Shown: positions 35,501 through 51,300 of the stretch, one piece after another | Position numbering within the stretch: position 1 is the first letter of the stretch | How the letters are laid out: the number at the start of each line of letters is the position of its first letter | Origin: Volvox africanus | Taxonomy: Eukaryota > Chlorophyta > Chlorophyceae > Chlamydomonadales > Volvocaceae | Direction: 5' to 3' | Assembly (NCBI GenBank): GCA_030268105.1 | Contig: BSDZ01000020.1 | Coordinates: 1,628,001-1,692,000 of the forward strand | Length of the DNA stretch: 64,000 nucleotides | The notes under the pieces: model-generated | What the model was told of the DNA's origin: nothing | Database searches by the model: none | Seen by the model: only the letters and a program-made list of their open reading frames with translations | Translations under genes and position numbers: made by a program

Positions 35501-38500
35501 CATGACAAAGTAGACGAACGGTACTGGGTGCAGGACACACGGGAGCCCCACACAGCCCTTTTTCGACGTACTTCCTACGCTTCGTTCAATCCGCTCCCCA
35601 TCCCTCCCTTACCCTTCCGGACTCACCGTTCCCATGCAGCCAATCTCTAGTGAAATTTCGTCCTACAAGGGCCAGGCCATGGGGTATGGGAGCTGGTACA
35701 TAGGCTGAGCAAGTTCCACAATGAGCCATCAAGACGACCATGCTGATCTAAGCCCATAACCCAGAAACTTGGAAGGCGGTTTGTTGGGCAGTTTTTTGAG
35801 CTGAGAGCTTGGGGGCTCTTGTTTCAGAAATAGCGCAGACGGATAGCCAAACATTCCGGTAACGTTTTGGTTCAAGGAACAAACGTCCCTTCATCTCTCC
35901 AAGCAGCGTCTCGTACCGTCAACGCCGCATCAGACACTTTACTACCTTCAACCAAGCTCACACAGCCTGTTAGCCCCAGGTATTTCGTTCACAACTCTAG
36001 ATCTGTCGTCTCCGTCACCTTCCGCCATCTTCCATCCAGGGTTCTTACGTTGTTTTGTACTCTGTGGTCACTTCGCCGCCCCCGGGTTCGCTTGACTTTG
36101 CACAAAAGCTAATAAGCACTATATGCGATGTTTTCAGAAGATGTCTTCTCATGATGGAAAGCTCAGCCCCGATGAATATCCCCGCATGACCATAACCATG
36201 GCCGGCCGGCCGATTGGCCAATTCACCTGCGGGTGCACCGGTTGTACCGGCAGAAGTTGTATCGCGTCCTCCAGCAGCGTATTTCCGTCGCCGTGACGTA
36301 CGGTGACGCTCAAATGGCGGCCAGGTCGGCCCCCAGTTTTCCGGCGCGGTCCTTCCGCGTAGGGCGCAGGGCTCAATCGCGAAAGCTCTGATGTCCGGTC
36401 ATCACCGCCCAACCCCGCCCCCGGTCGCTGCAGCTGAGAATCTGGTTCCAGGGGCGATGCTTTAAAGTATCCCGGTGCGCCAGTGCAATGTAGCTCTAAG
36501 TTTGCAAACTGGGGGTACTCAGACAGCAAGTGCTGTCCCATTGGAAGCCAGAAGGGCGCGGCCCCGGTGATGCTCAGATGCGTCAGGCTGGTCAGACGGA
36601 CCAGAACCTGAATACAACCGCATTTTAATGAATTAAGGACGGAAAAGCATGGTAACGACCAACCTAACAAGTATCAACCTAAGACAAGCAGGGCGTTCCC
36701 CAAGTCCTTAAGTGAATGAACCCTAACCCTTACCGCGTTCAGGCGTGTCCATGCAGGGTATACCCTGTTGGCATATTCGCCATCTCGCACCATTCGCTGG
36801 CTCAGAAAGATGACGTGTCCCTGTTGTGGCAGCGGATTGCTGGGGTCTGGGGGAGCGTAGCCTTCCGCCCGGCGGTGCCAGTGCAGCGTGGGAGAATCAT
36901 CCTGCGCGAGGCAACGCAGCGAGGAAATAAACCAGGAGGATATTGGGTTGCGGGGAGGGAACAAAGCGGAAAATTCGGTGATCCTTGGTAAGGGAAGACT
37001 CACTGCGGGGGATGATGCATGTTCAGAGGGGAAAAGTATACAGCATAAATGGTGCAGTGAGGGCAAGAAACAAACCCAGAAACTACTGAATTGGGCGATG
37101 GAGTCAAAAGGAAAATTGCATGGGAAGAAAACGATCCGGTTTCCCAACGTTGATGTTTTGTCACTTGTCAATGCAACAAACAACATATCCTGAGTTCCTG
37201 ACAAAAGACACTAGTGCGTGGCCGCAGCCTACAAACTGGCGCCACGTGGACTGCGTTCCCAGTAGCCTTTTTCCCCGAGTCGAGATGCTCAACACCGTCG
37301 CGTGGAGGGGACCTACTAGGTCTCATACCAGGAAGAGCTCCAAACGTTCCAGGCAACTCCCCAACTCCCCAAGCGGCGCAATGTCTCCGGAGGTCAGGCC
37401 GTTCACGGGCAGCAGTTCCAGGTGCCGCAGCTGTCGCAGTGCCGTCAGCGCAGCCAGCCCGCCAGCGGGACGGGAAGGTCGGAGGTCCAGGGGAACCTCC
37501 AGGCGCAAGTTCACCAGCGCCTGGATAAAAGGGGAATGAGGCCCGTAAGGATACCGATAGAATAAGCACGCGCAGCCGTTACAATGGTTACGCCCGGGAT
37601 GTTATCAAAATATACGCGATCCTTCCCGGCCCAGAAGAAGAAAATTACACACAGAACACAGGACGGCCTCGTAGCGCTATGGCAACTTATACCGACAAGA
37701 TTTGAACTTCGAACAAATGTACACATAATACATATACAATTAACAATAAGTTTCGTTTCATGTAGTATTAACAGTCTTCATGTATTTACAATAGTGTGAC
37801 AATAAGCAAAAGGTATACATAAGAACGAATGCTGCTTTACACGGACCGGCATCCGCTGCAGGAAGTCCAGGTCCAATAAATGCTCTCCGTCCGCGGGCCC
37901 CTGGACAGCGTAGCCGTCGCGGTTTCCCAACAAGGCTTCACGGCCTTCTTGCAGCACGTCTAGAAGGGCTGGTGGCAGACCTAGCCACTGAAGCAGCGGG
38001 ATGTCGCGCCTGAGGTGTGCGCGTGATGAAGAGGTAAACGCAACGACCCGCATGGAGCGGTAGGGAAAACATTGCCAGAGGCGACAAGGAGATTGTTATC
38101 TCTAGCAGCTGCAATCGAATTTTCCACTCACCTTCGTGAAATACGCTCCCTGTACCGCTGTCGCTCTTTATGTAAATCGGTGCAGCTGAAGTTGCATCGC
38201 AACGCCAGATAGGATACCCTCGATAAAGATGCATCTAGATTGCTGCAGCTGCCCCCACCGCAGGCGGCGGGGTCAGTGCCACCAGTGCCTTCTTTTGCAT
38301 GCTCCTTCTCGCTGCCCTGTGCTCCAATTGCGGCGTCTCTACTACTGCCGCTGTCATCAGCTGCAGCTACGACTACCCGATAGCTGCTACCTTGATGGCG
38401 ACCAGGGCTGCTTCCGCTGGCAGCGTGAGCGCCACTTGAAGGCGGCCCAGCATTTCCACTATGTGCTCCGTCCGATCTACCGGGTACACTCACGACGGTA

Positions 38501-40274
38501 GCAGCTAAGTTGGCTGCCGCCGCCGCATTAGGACCATGTGCAAAGCGCCTTAGCCGCGGCGGCCCCTCCAACCGTAGCTGGTCGACGACCGCCTTTACAA
38601 TGCGGCATTGGGGCACCAGAGGACGGAAGACTCGTTCCTCGGATATGGGGCTCTCTTCCAGCCGACTATTTCGGGCGGGAAGAGCCCCGAAGGTGGCAAC
38701 ATTAGCGCCCAGCGCGAAATGGCTTACAGGGTGGTGGGCGGAACCCCATCGACTTGGACGACAGGATACCAAAGCACAGGAACCTGCTTCCCTCTGAGTG
38801 GTGGGGAAGCTACGCTCCATAGGCTCCATAGGTCCTACAGCCATCACTCACCTGCAGCCTAGGAAGGTCTTCGAAGCTTTCTATAACCAGGTGGAGAGTC
38901 GCCGCCGCGGGGTAAATATGGTGAACGCGCCGCAAATCACGGATTACCGACTCGGAGTCCTTGCCCACAACATGCACCAGCGCTCGGATGGCCCTGCGTG
39001 CGAAGGCAAAATAAGCCTGCGGTAAGAGCTACTGGGGATTCGTTGCGATGCGATGCGATGCGATGCGCAACCTAAGCTCCTCATGATCATACCAGGCGTG
39101 TTATGCGTGAATATGCACAGGTGGAAAGGTGAGGGGGACGGTTCACCATAGCTTCCTCGGTACTTTAGCTTGTTTTTACCTTAATTTCCGGGGACTGGGT
39201 ATCTAAGCCAGCAACGCGTATGGAGGTTTATGCGGTCAACTAAAAAGGATATGTGGGAAAGATCGCGAGAGTGGGTTCAAGAGCTGACTAGCGAGTAATC
39301 CATCCCCGAAAGGTAGGCATGGGTACACGAGCGAATGCGGCGAGAGATACCGCAACCCTTGTTCCTTTTGGATTGATTTAGGGGGTCGTATTGTAAAATG
39401 GTGTTATTGGACTGGGAGGCAAGATGCGAGCCAGGCGGATTGAGGTCAAGCCGCATGCCTTAGGCCGACCCAGATCAGGTAACTCATTCGTACGACGTCA
39501 TTGATCATACGGGTGGCGATGTCTTTGGTTGCAGGCAGACGCTGTAAAACTGTATGCACAAAAGCCCAAGGCTGAGCTACGTTGCGAACGTGCGGTGAAC
39601 ACAGTTGACACGGCCCCTAGGACGATCATTCATCCGGCAGACCTAACAAAAGCCCGGATCACCCCATGAGCCATGAAGCTGCCGTTAAAAACCATCTCTG
39701 ATCCGGCAAAAGAGCAGCAAAAGCCGCATGACGTCAGGACCGCAAGTAATGCGAACGACCCCGGGGTCCTGCCGAATGCGATGCCCAGATCGCAACTAAC
39801 AAGCGAATCCGATCAACATACAGGCGAGAGAGGCAGAAAAAATTCCGTAAAACAGAAAAACAGCACGTCCTTCACGAGAACCTTGGCAGCGACAGACCCC
39901 ACTTACCAACCAAACGCTTGGGCGAACCTTTTACTAACGAGCCTGTTCCGTAAGCAACTGTTAAGTGGTACATGCTTGGCAACCTCCTGCGCAGGGGCGA
40001 CGCCTTCTTAGGCTTAACGCCGACAAGAGCTTGATTTCCTCACAAGAGTACGTATTAATTTGCACTATTTAAATTGTGTTCAGCTGCAGAACTCAAATCA
40101 TGCATATGCACAGTTCAAAGGACTGAGCTCGACAGAACTGTAGAATTTCAAAATGTTACTCACATGTAAGCAATCTCCAAGGTCGTAAATATGTGTCTGA
40201 GAAAACCCACATCTGCGGAATTGAGTAAGTCCCTCGGCAGGAAACGACTTCTTGCAAGGCGGTCCGTCACTCAT
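29567..40274 (-). CDS. Leucine-rich-repeat protein, 17 exons, about 1,523 aa
   Basis: Exons in transcript order are 40274-40164, 39016-38852, 38793-38132, 38009-37841, 37520-37329, 36901-36734, 36607-36227, 35662-35627, 35444-35301, 35184-34960, 33851-33756, 33273-33118, 32749-32692, 32529-32351, 31937-31758, 31533-31436 and 31118-29567; all phases agree. It starts MSDGPPCKKSFPAEG. Exons 5-16 carry degenerate LRR strands of the LxxLxL type: LRHLELLPV, LTHLSITGA, LEALDMQHM, LCHLSLHSC, LRQLALFRNSI, LESLSLPIP and LKCLSLANR. Some repeats are split by introns. The last exon adds about 500 residues rich in Gly, Ala, Ser and Asp with no LRRs. The domain mix suggests a protein-binding scaffold. I see no F-box, kinase or membrane segment. 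The exon 16 donor may be 31433 with a shifted codon. The stop codon itself lies within a TGTAA (minus, 29571-29567), so the true end is uncertain. Confidence 0.8.
31965..32110. repeat. AT-rich AATAAC/ATAT block in an LRR-gene intron
   Basis: About 140 bases of A/T with scattered C (ATAAT and AACAAC units) sit between exons 14 and 15 of the LRR gene. This contrasts with the GC-rich exons beside it. No coding potential. Confidence 0.7.
35627..35662 (-). other. 36-nt micro-exon of the LRR gene
   Basis: The micro-exon encodes DEISLEIGCMGT, keeps phase 0 on both sides, has TAG before it and a strong GTGAGT donor after it. Skipping it would keep frame, so it may be alternatively used. Its leucine spacing continues the LRR pattern of the neighbouring exons. 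Confidence 0.65.
39046..39065. repeat. CGATG pentanucleotide repeat
   Basis: Four CGATG units in the first intron of the LRR gene, close to the exon 2 acceptor at 39017. GTTG before and GCAAC after the run give it weak foldback potential. Confidence 0.75.
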
Positions 40275-42642
40275 GGCTTTACGGGCTCAACCCTTTCAAA
40301 TGAAAGCTTCGTTAAAAAAAGTTACTCGAGAACCACATGAAATTCATAGAAATCTAGGTTCTGGCCGCAGGCTGGCAAGCATGAAGAGAAAGTGATAAAA
40401 GTAAGCGGGGACCTGAAGTTAGCGATATCATTAAACTCGCAGCATGAATATATATGCAATAGCTGAGTGATGTCACTGGATGAACAGGTGCATCCTCTAC
40501 ATGTCTAGGGCGATTCCGTACAAACTTAAGTTAACACGTTGTACATTCCAAGCCCACGAGAACCGCTACAACCGATCCGGCGCGGGAAAAAGATGTATCC
40601 ATACATCATGAATCATGAATTGTCTATGTGGGGGTCGCCCCAGATAGGCACTTGGCGTGCTGTACGTTGGAGGGAGTATCCCATGCACTCGACCTTCCAA
40701 AACACTTCCCGACTTAAATCTGACGTCATGGATCAATAATGAACGACCCACATTTTGGAAGCCTGCATTTTCCATGTTGCACCATGCACTGGGACAGGTA
40801 TGTACATATCCCCGGAGCGTCACTTATATGCACCAGAGGGTCATACGGAGCAGGCTACGTCATTGTCATATGCGTATATAGGCCACCTGTTTGGCCTCAG
40901 TTTATGTGGATATATTCATATTTTACTTGTATAGCCACAGACCTGTTAGGTTTATGCCTAAAGCAACATAGCTTGTTGAAAAAACTAGCTACCACAGGAA
41001 TGTTGCAGCAAACGGAGAATGGCAACGGTGGTGTTCATCCAGCAGGCTTGAGCACAGAATTTACACCTTATGGAGAGCCAGGTTTTGCAGCTCCGAGACC
41101 GTTCGGTATACATAACCGGGGACCCTCCCTTTCGCAAAAGGACCCGTCGCAGGCCGTCCATCATTACGTACATCCTGGGTACATCATAACACTTCATTTG
41201 TATCATTCTGGGTATGTCACACTTCGTTTATATGCCTAACCAATGCCCACGCAAAAATCAAAAATCAATCAATCAGTGATGCAATCTAGTTAGATCGCTC
41301 GCACCGCTCCAGAAGTAAAATGCCTCTCCTTCATAAATTAATCAACCCCCTCGCTCTTCATACCCCGTCTTCATCAGCCATGCACTGTACCCAGTAGCGT
41401 ACCATACTCGACAGCCCGCACGGGCCACCCATATTGCGAAGGTCCTGGACGGCACATCCCAACTACGTATTGCGGTGTGGCGGTGACGCCCGCCTCGAGC
41501 CTCTATGCATCATCATATGCAATAGGCGCGTGTGCAGGATGTCCTCACCTTGCACAGAATGACTTCGCGAAAAAAATGGCATTTAGCCCATAGAACAACA
41601 GGCTTGCACTCGATGTAACCTTGCGATAACACCCTAGTAACGAGGGCATTCGCAATCCGCCAAAACAACAATCTCCGAAATCATTCTGCGTGCGACGGCA
41701 CTTCCCCATCGTCGCCCAAACTTGCGCGCCGGACATGGGGTTCTGTCCACCAGCGCAAAGACATTTCTCAATCAAGGGAACCTTTATCAAACGTTCCTAC
41801 CACCTTGGGTAAGATGTATATGCGGAGGAAATCATGGGAGGAAGGAAAACACAACACTACGACGCATTCGTTCAATTTATATCCCCCAAAAGCAAATGTA
41901 CGGCACATGATACCAGGCAAAAGTAAAAATCAGCGGCTTGTCATCCTGCTGCGACGAAAGGAACGCACCCACTCCTATTACCGTAAGAGAAGCCCTCTTT
42001 CTCTTGTATCCAATCATCCTGCTGCCAGAACGTATAGAAACACAGGGCGTTTACTCCCCGTACGAAACCACATCCCCCAGTACGTTTTTGCAGGCCGGCG
42101 ACGAGATAATTACCTGCGCCGTCGCCACGACGCAGCAGCAGCAGCACACGCTCCGGGACCACCATTAACCTAGCGATGACATCGATCCCATCCCTCCTGC
42201 CCAAGGGTCAACCTTATCGGAAGCACTGCTGGTCAATAATGAAAGCAAACGCACTTGCATCTCGCGACTCAAGAAAAAGAGGGGCCAATCTGCCTCCCCG
42301 TAAATGCAGACGGTACCTGGTGCCAGGCGACCCGCAGTCACGCACGGTCAACCGAATGTAATCGGAATGTTGTTACGATGAAAGGACGGAAGGCCAATAT
42401 CCCACACACGCACCAAAACCCCGCCTCGCCGTTCAACTTCATCCTTACCTGGAGTTTTCCTACAGATTTACTTTTTAAGAAGGCCTCCTTCGCTGTCCTG
42501 ATCGTCACATTCCCAACTTACCTCCCCACTCGCCTGCTAGCCAACCCCTTGAACCACGTGGGCACAACACCTCTCTCCGAGGTCACGGAGAGGACTGCGT
42601 GTAGTAGTAGGCGTGTCGTACCGAATTTGGGTCAATCCATCA
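40275..42642. other. Spacer between the LRR gene start and the Mpv17-family gene end
   Basis: It should hold the LRR promoter at its left and the Mpv17-family 3' UTR at its right. The plus frame 40739-41239 and the minus frame 41941-42204 are open, but I see no splice partners or family motifs. No TGTAA is evident on the minus strand soon after 42643. Confidence 0.4.
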
Positions 42643-46034
<3,392 letters not shown>

Positions 46035-48379
46035 AGGTGTTGCTATTTGAATTTGATCCGAGGAAAGGATGATACGTAATTGATAAAAAAACAGCTAAGC
46101 AAGTTGATTTCTACAAACTCCTTAAGTTAAGAATTGAATTTTAATTTAAAGAAGCAGGTTGCTACGCGCGGAGGACCGACAGCTTGTCAAGAGACCGTCA
46201 GGTGCAGCTTGACTACTTGCCGACCTGCAAACGTCGCGAGCGCGCACAATCGCTGAGAATTGGAAGGTACGGGCTTGCGGAGACCTTTATTGTCTTGGCG
46301 GCTGTTGTCGTACTGACAACGTTGTCCAAAGCGGGCCGAGCTGGCCTCCGACCTATCCGTAAGGTCACCACCGATGCATCACGATGGAGTAACTTCAGCA
46401 CCTGATGTGTTTAGACGACCTGCTTCGCGAGGAGAAGATAGATGGGAGACAAGTAGCATGTGAAGTTGCCCTTCGACATTCGCGCGCGGGAAATTGTGCG
46501 AAGCGCTGGAAGGTTCCGGAACCTTACTCCTGCATGGGGACAGATTCGCGCGCACAAAAAAATTTCCGTGCTTTACGTTTACAATTTACAAGTGTTGTTT
46601 TGTAATGCGTGTGGAGCGGAGGGACTCTGGGACACATACACGCGAGGACGTAATGGCCTAATTGAGCTCCCCAAAAATTTCACGACAATGGATTTGCAGC
46701 AAGTTGTCACTCCTCTTAAATTGCGTTTTTGTCATACCGCATTATCATAACTGCGATGGCATTATAAGTAACTAAGCAAAAATTAGCAAAGGTTAACACA
46801 CGGCATTCATGAAGCCGCCAGCAGGCAGAGCAGTCGGCACTCTTCGACTAACCCCAACGATTTAAACGTCCTCAACACTGCTCCGATTCCTTTCGGCACT
46901 CAGCTGGAGCAATGGTCGACGACTTCTCACCGCGCAGACAGTAGTATTAAAAATGACTGAAAGTCTCTAATCTTCCATGCGCTTGCACAGTTCGCAGCTA
47001 AGGAAAACAACGATTCCTTGGAACATATCAACTCATGCTTTCCTTGGCGCTTTGCACGGTACTGCACATCTACTATGCTAGGCAGGAAGGGATAGCGGGA
47101 ACATGAACGCGCAGCTCTGTTGCGCCGGTTACGTGCCGCCAGGACACGAAACTGCTGTATTTCCTCGCTCGCTCGTCCAAGCTCGCTCCCAGCCACACGG
47201 AATGCGTGGGGCCCTTTAAACCCTTGGCAGTCTGCTGCAGCCCAGCTACAGTTTGTACAGCAGCACGTCCTTCCCTTCAACAGGTTGCACCCGGGCCGGT
47301 TCAAATGTTTTATCAATTTTTAGTCAAATGGCGACTGTTTTCACGTACTTTGCCGCAACAATGGCAGGCCGACACGCACGGCTGTAACACTAGTTCGCCG
47401 GCAGTGCACAGCTGTACAGCGCAGGTATAGTGGATGTAGGGCGGCATCCTGAACGCTGGTCAACAGGCAGGTTGGGGCAGCAGGTAGCGAAGATGGATAT
47501 CGTCGGGTTACCTGAGGCGGCAAAACCCACAACAAAAAGGCCTGATAAGCTGGGCAGGGGCGGGAAACTGGGAGGGCTTGGACAGCATAAACCGAACTAG
47601 GGGGTGTGTCAATCCGCGCAGCTGGGAAATGTCGTAAGGGCTTTTAAGATTAAGGTACGCAGATTAACAAAATTGTTTGGTTAGGAGGCGTGGGGGATTC
47701 CCATGTGAGTGCAGGCACAGGTTCTCGGCTGAAACATAGGCCCTGCCAACTATTGGCGGGGATAATTAGGGCTGATTAAGCCTTTTAATGTCTGACTAGC
47801 CTCTCAGACCCAATTAGCCCAGCCTGTAATTGGCAGGGTGCTGTCCTGTGCTGTACGAGAGAAAGCCGAACCTCCCCCTTTTCTCCACGACCAGTACCGC
47901 GCGATCCTGTCCTGTAATGGACGTGATCACGCAAGCCTCACATTCATGGGCAGCATCCGCGAACCCAAGTTGATGAGTTGCTGGAAGTGGCAGCATGGCT
48001 TGCCGGCAGTTCGACAAGATAGGTATCTTGGATTGTCAATCGAATATAAATTTTATACAGATTATTATCAAAAGTGTTTTTCATTTGAGCTTTGCGAACA
48101 TTCACTGAACCGCAACGGGTACACCTCGGAAAAATCCGTCCGTGAGGTTTCATTTTAGTTTCGGAGCAACGTCACTTTAACAGCGTCGACGTACCGTGAA
48201 TTAATTTTACACGGAGTCGCAACAGTGTTGTTACATACGTACATGTAATATTAGCAGTATATTATTGTTAGCTTGCCAGATCACGCGACGTGCAGAGCTT
48301 ACGCGGCAAGTCGAACAAGCCGTGTTTCGTGGCATCGGAAACAAAAGCTTCTGGAATAGTTTTTGGAAACGACTTCCTC
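46035..48379. other. Divergent intergenic region, Mpv17-family gene to SART3
   Basis: Both flanking genes start here and run outward, so it holds both promoters and 5' UTRs. A plus frame at 46184-46405 contains a hydrophobic stretch, and a minus frame at 46927-47316 is open, but both begin with TTG and have no ATG. I cannot support either as a gene. No repeat stands out. Confidence 0.45.
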
Positions 48380-51300
48380 ATGACCTCCAAGCCTGCCAGT
48401 GGGGTTGCTAAACCCGATGTCCCGGAGGCGGAGTTAGATGCACAAGCGACAGCGCAGATGTTTGGCAGCGGGAAACGTGTCCGAGCAGATGATACAAATG
48501 CCGACAAATCCATTGACGGCGACGGCGGCGACGATGACAGCGAGGATGGCAGCGACGACAGTAGTAGCGGCGACATCGATGTGGGCGCCGAAACCGCAGA
48601 GCAGCTCATGACCCTGGAGCACGAACTGGAAACAAGTCCATCTTACGAAAAATACCTTGAGGTGCGATCCATAGTCAACAATATCCACATACCTCATGAA
48701 CGCTCAGTATTAAGTGTCCGTTCCCGATTCCCGCTGCCCACTCTACCTCTCCCCGCTCCCCTCACCCTCCATTATGTGTTTTCACCACCTACTCTTCCCC
48801 TCTTAGTACATTGCGCTGCTGCGCACCACGCCTGGGCTCCGGAAGCGGTTGCGGGACGCCCATGAGGACATGGCGGCGCGCTTCCCGCTGAGCGAGGAGC
48901 TCTGGCTTGCTTGGATTAGTGACGAGCTGGCGGCGGTATCGGGGCCTGATGACGTGGTCTGGCTTCTGGGCCTTATGCGGAGAGCGGCCACGCGGGATTA
49001 TTTGGCACCAGCCATTTGGGAGCTCTACCTGGAGTAAGCATTACATGCTATTGTATGTTTGTAACTTTGTATCCCACGGGATGAGTGGTTAACACTCAAA
49101 ACAGTTAGGTGGTTGAGTGAGTGAACTGCTGCTTAACAGATTGTGCCTGTTGGTTAGCACAGCCTCACCACGATCACAACTGCCGCACATCTCTTCTGTC
49201 TTTATTTCGTTAATTAGCTTTGTTGTGATTGTCTGTATCGCGAATTAATGTGATTTAGGTTGGCTCATGATCTGGATCCCGCCGTACGGGATCTTGAGCC
49301 AGATGGCGTGGATCGTTATCGGGCCCTGTGTGAGGAGGCGGTGGCCGCGGGTGGACTGCATTTGGCGACGGGACATACTTTATGGGGAAAATACAGGTAA
49401 GGTATAAAGGGGGCATGTTAGTAGGCGGAAATGAAATGCACGACATGATATTGCTTCGGGAGAAGGGCAGGGAGAGGGGACGGGGGAGGAGAGGGGACGG
49501 GGGGAGGAGAGGGGACGGGGGGGAAAGAGGGGACGGGGGGGGGAAAGAGGGGACGGGGGGGGAAGAGGGGACGGGGGGGGGGAAAGAGGGGATAGGGGGA
49601 GGGGACGGGGGATTCGCTCATCGCTTGGTTACCGTGATGGTGTGTCTACTTTCGTTCACGAGGTGTACGAAGATGCAATCAAGTACAAATGAAAATGGTG
49701 CTGTCTGGACTCGGCCCCTCGGCCAGGGGGGGAAGATGAATTACCATTTGTCGTGGAGGCTAGCAACGAGGTCACGCGGACATGTTTTACCGCGATGCGC
49801 ACGAGGTGATGCACGTGGGGATCTGTGTATGCTGTACGAAAGCTGCCCTTTGTCCCTTCCGTCCATCCGCCCACTCTCCCACCTGCCAACGACCCTCTGC
49901 CGCAGCTCGCATGCCTGCCTCCCTCCCACCCTGTCCCTCCCTGTCCCTCCCTCCCGCTCTCATCCGCTTCTTACAGGAAGTTTGAGTTGGAGTTGGAGAC
50001 GAAGCTGGCGGCGGAGAAGGGCTGTACCACGGGGGCCGCCTCCCGCCAACAAGACAGGGTGCGGGCGCTCTACCAGCGCCAGCTGCAGGTCAGTCGCCGA
50101 CACCCACCAGCCGCTATGACACGTAATTCTACATACACACGCGCATACACACACATGCACACGGGCAACAATGGCACATTCATCTGGGTAGGACCCCAGA
50201 CAGGGTTATTCCTGCTGCCAGCCATGGTTGCTGTTGGCATCGCCTCACCGCACCTCACCGCACCTCACCTCACCGCACCTCACCGCACCGCACCTCGTAG
50301 CACTGGTAAACATTTTACGCCTCATGCCCCGCTGGGGCGCTGGCTTCAGGTGCCGTTGCTGGATGTGGCACAGACGATGGAGGAGTATAAGGCCTGGGAG
50401 GCGGGACACGGAAAGGTACGGCATGTACGGAATCAGTTACTTTCCATCTCATGTGGCCCTTGATAACTCTATAACTTGTATACATAATTTGGATTAATCC
50501 GCTTTGTCATTTTAGCGCACTGCTGGAAGCTTGGAACCAATTTCATGTAATCTTTATTCGAACTCGCGGCGTGGTAAGCTACTCTAATGCAACCCCCAAA
50601 GTAGGCATAAACCCTGAAAATAATGTTTTGGAAGTACGGTGTACGGGTATACGATGTGTTGCAAACCTCCCTGGATCTTGCTCGGCGCAGTCTGTACCCG
50701 CGCACGTGACTAAGGCGGCGGATAAGGCTCGGGAGGCAGCGGAGCTGCGCGCCGGTTGCGAGGCGGGTGTGGCGGCGGAAGCCTCAGCCGACGTGGCAAA
50801 GCTGGGCGCGTTTCTGGCGTATATTAAGATGGAACAGAACGCCGGCGATGTTGCCAGAGTTCAGGTGAGGAGTGGGGAGTGGGAGGTTTAGTCTTTTCTC
50901 TGTCTTCCAGTGGTGGACTCTTGAGGATATTATCTTGATGTTGATGTTGATGTTTAGTCTATGTCTATGTTAATGTTTATGATGATGATGATGATGATGA
51001 TCATCATCATCATTGTCGTCATCATCACCAATATTATTAGTACTGCTCATCCTTTTCTCTCGCCCATCGGTATTATGGATCTTGGATCTTAGATTGTGGA
51101 CTCTTTCCCTTCCCCCGGAAGGTCACGACATTGGTTTCAAACTTGTTGTGTTCAATGGCACAAATAGTGACGAATGCTGTGTCTCCCGTACGACTCTTTT
51201 AGGTCCTGTACGAACGCGCCGTAGCGGCGTTTCCAGTGACACACAGCTTGTGGCTGCAGTACGGGCAGTACATGGAAACTCATACAAAGCTGCCAGGCCC

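Noticed and set aside
40739..41239. 166-codon plus ORF near the LRR gene promoter
   Set aside because: Irregular composition, partly repeated sequence, no splice partners and no recognisable domain.
46184..46405. Small plus ORF with a hydrophobic helix
   Set aside because: It starts with TTG and has no ATG, so a eukaryotic start is unlikely; it may be promoter sequence.
46927..47316. 129-codon minus ORF
   Set aside because: The start is TTG, and no upstream exon or family motif is visible.
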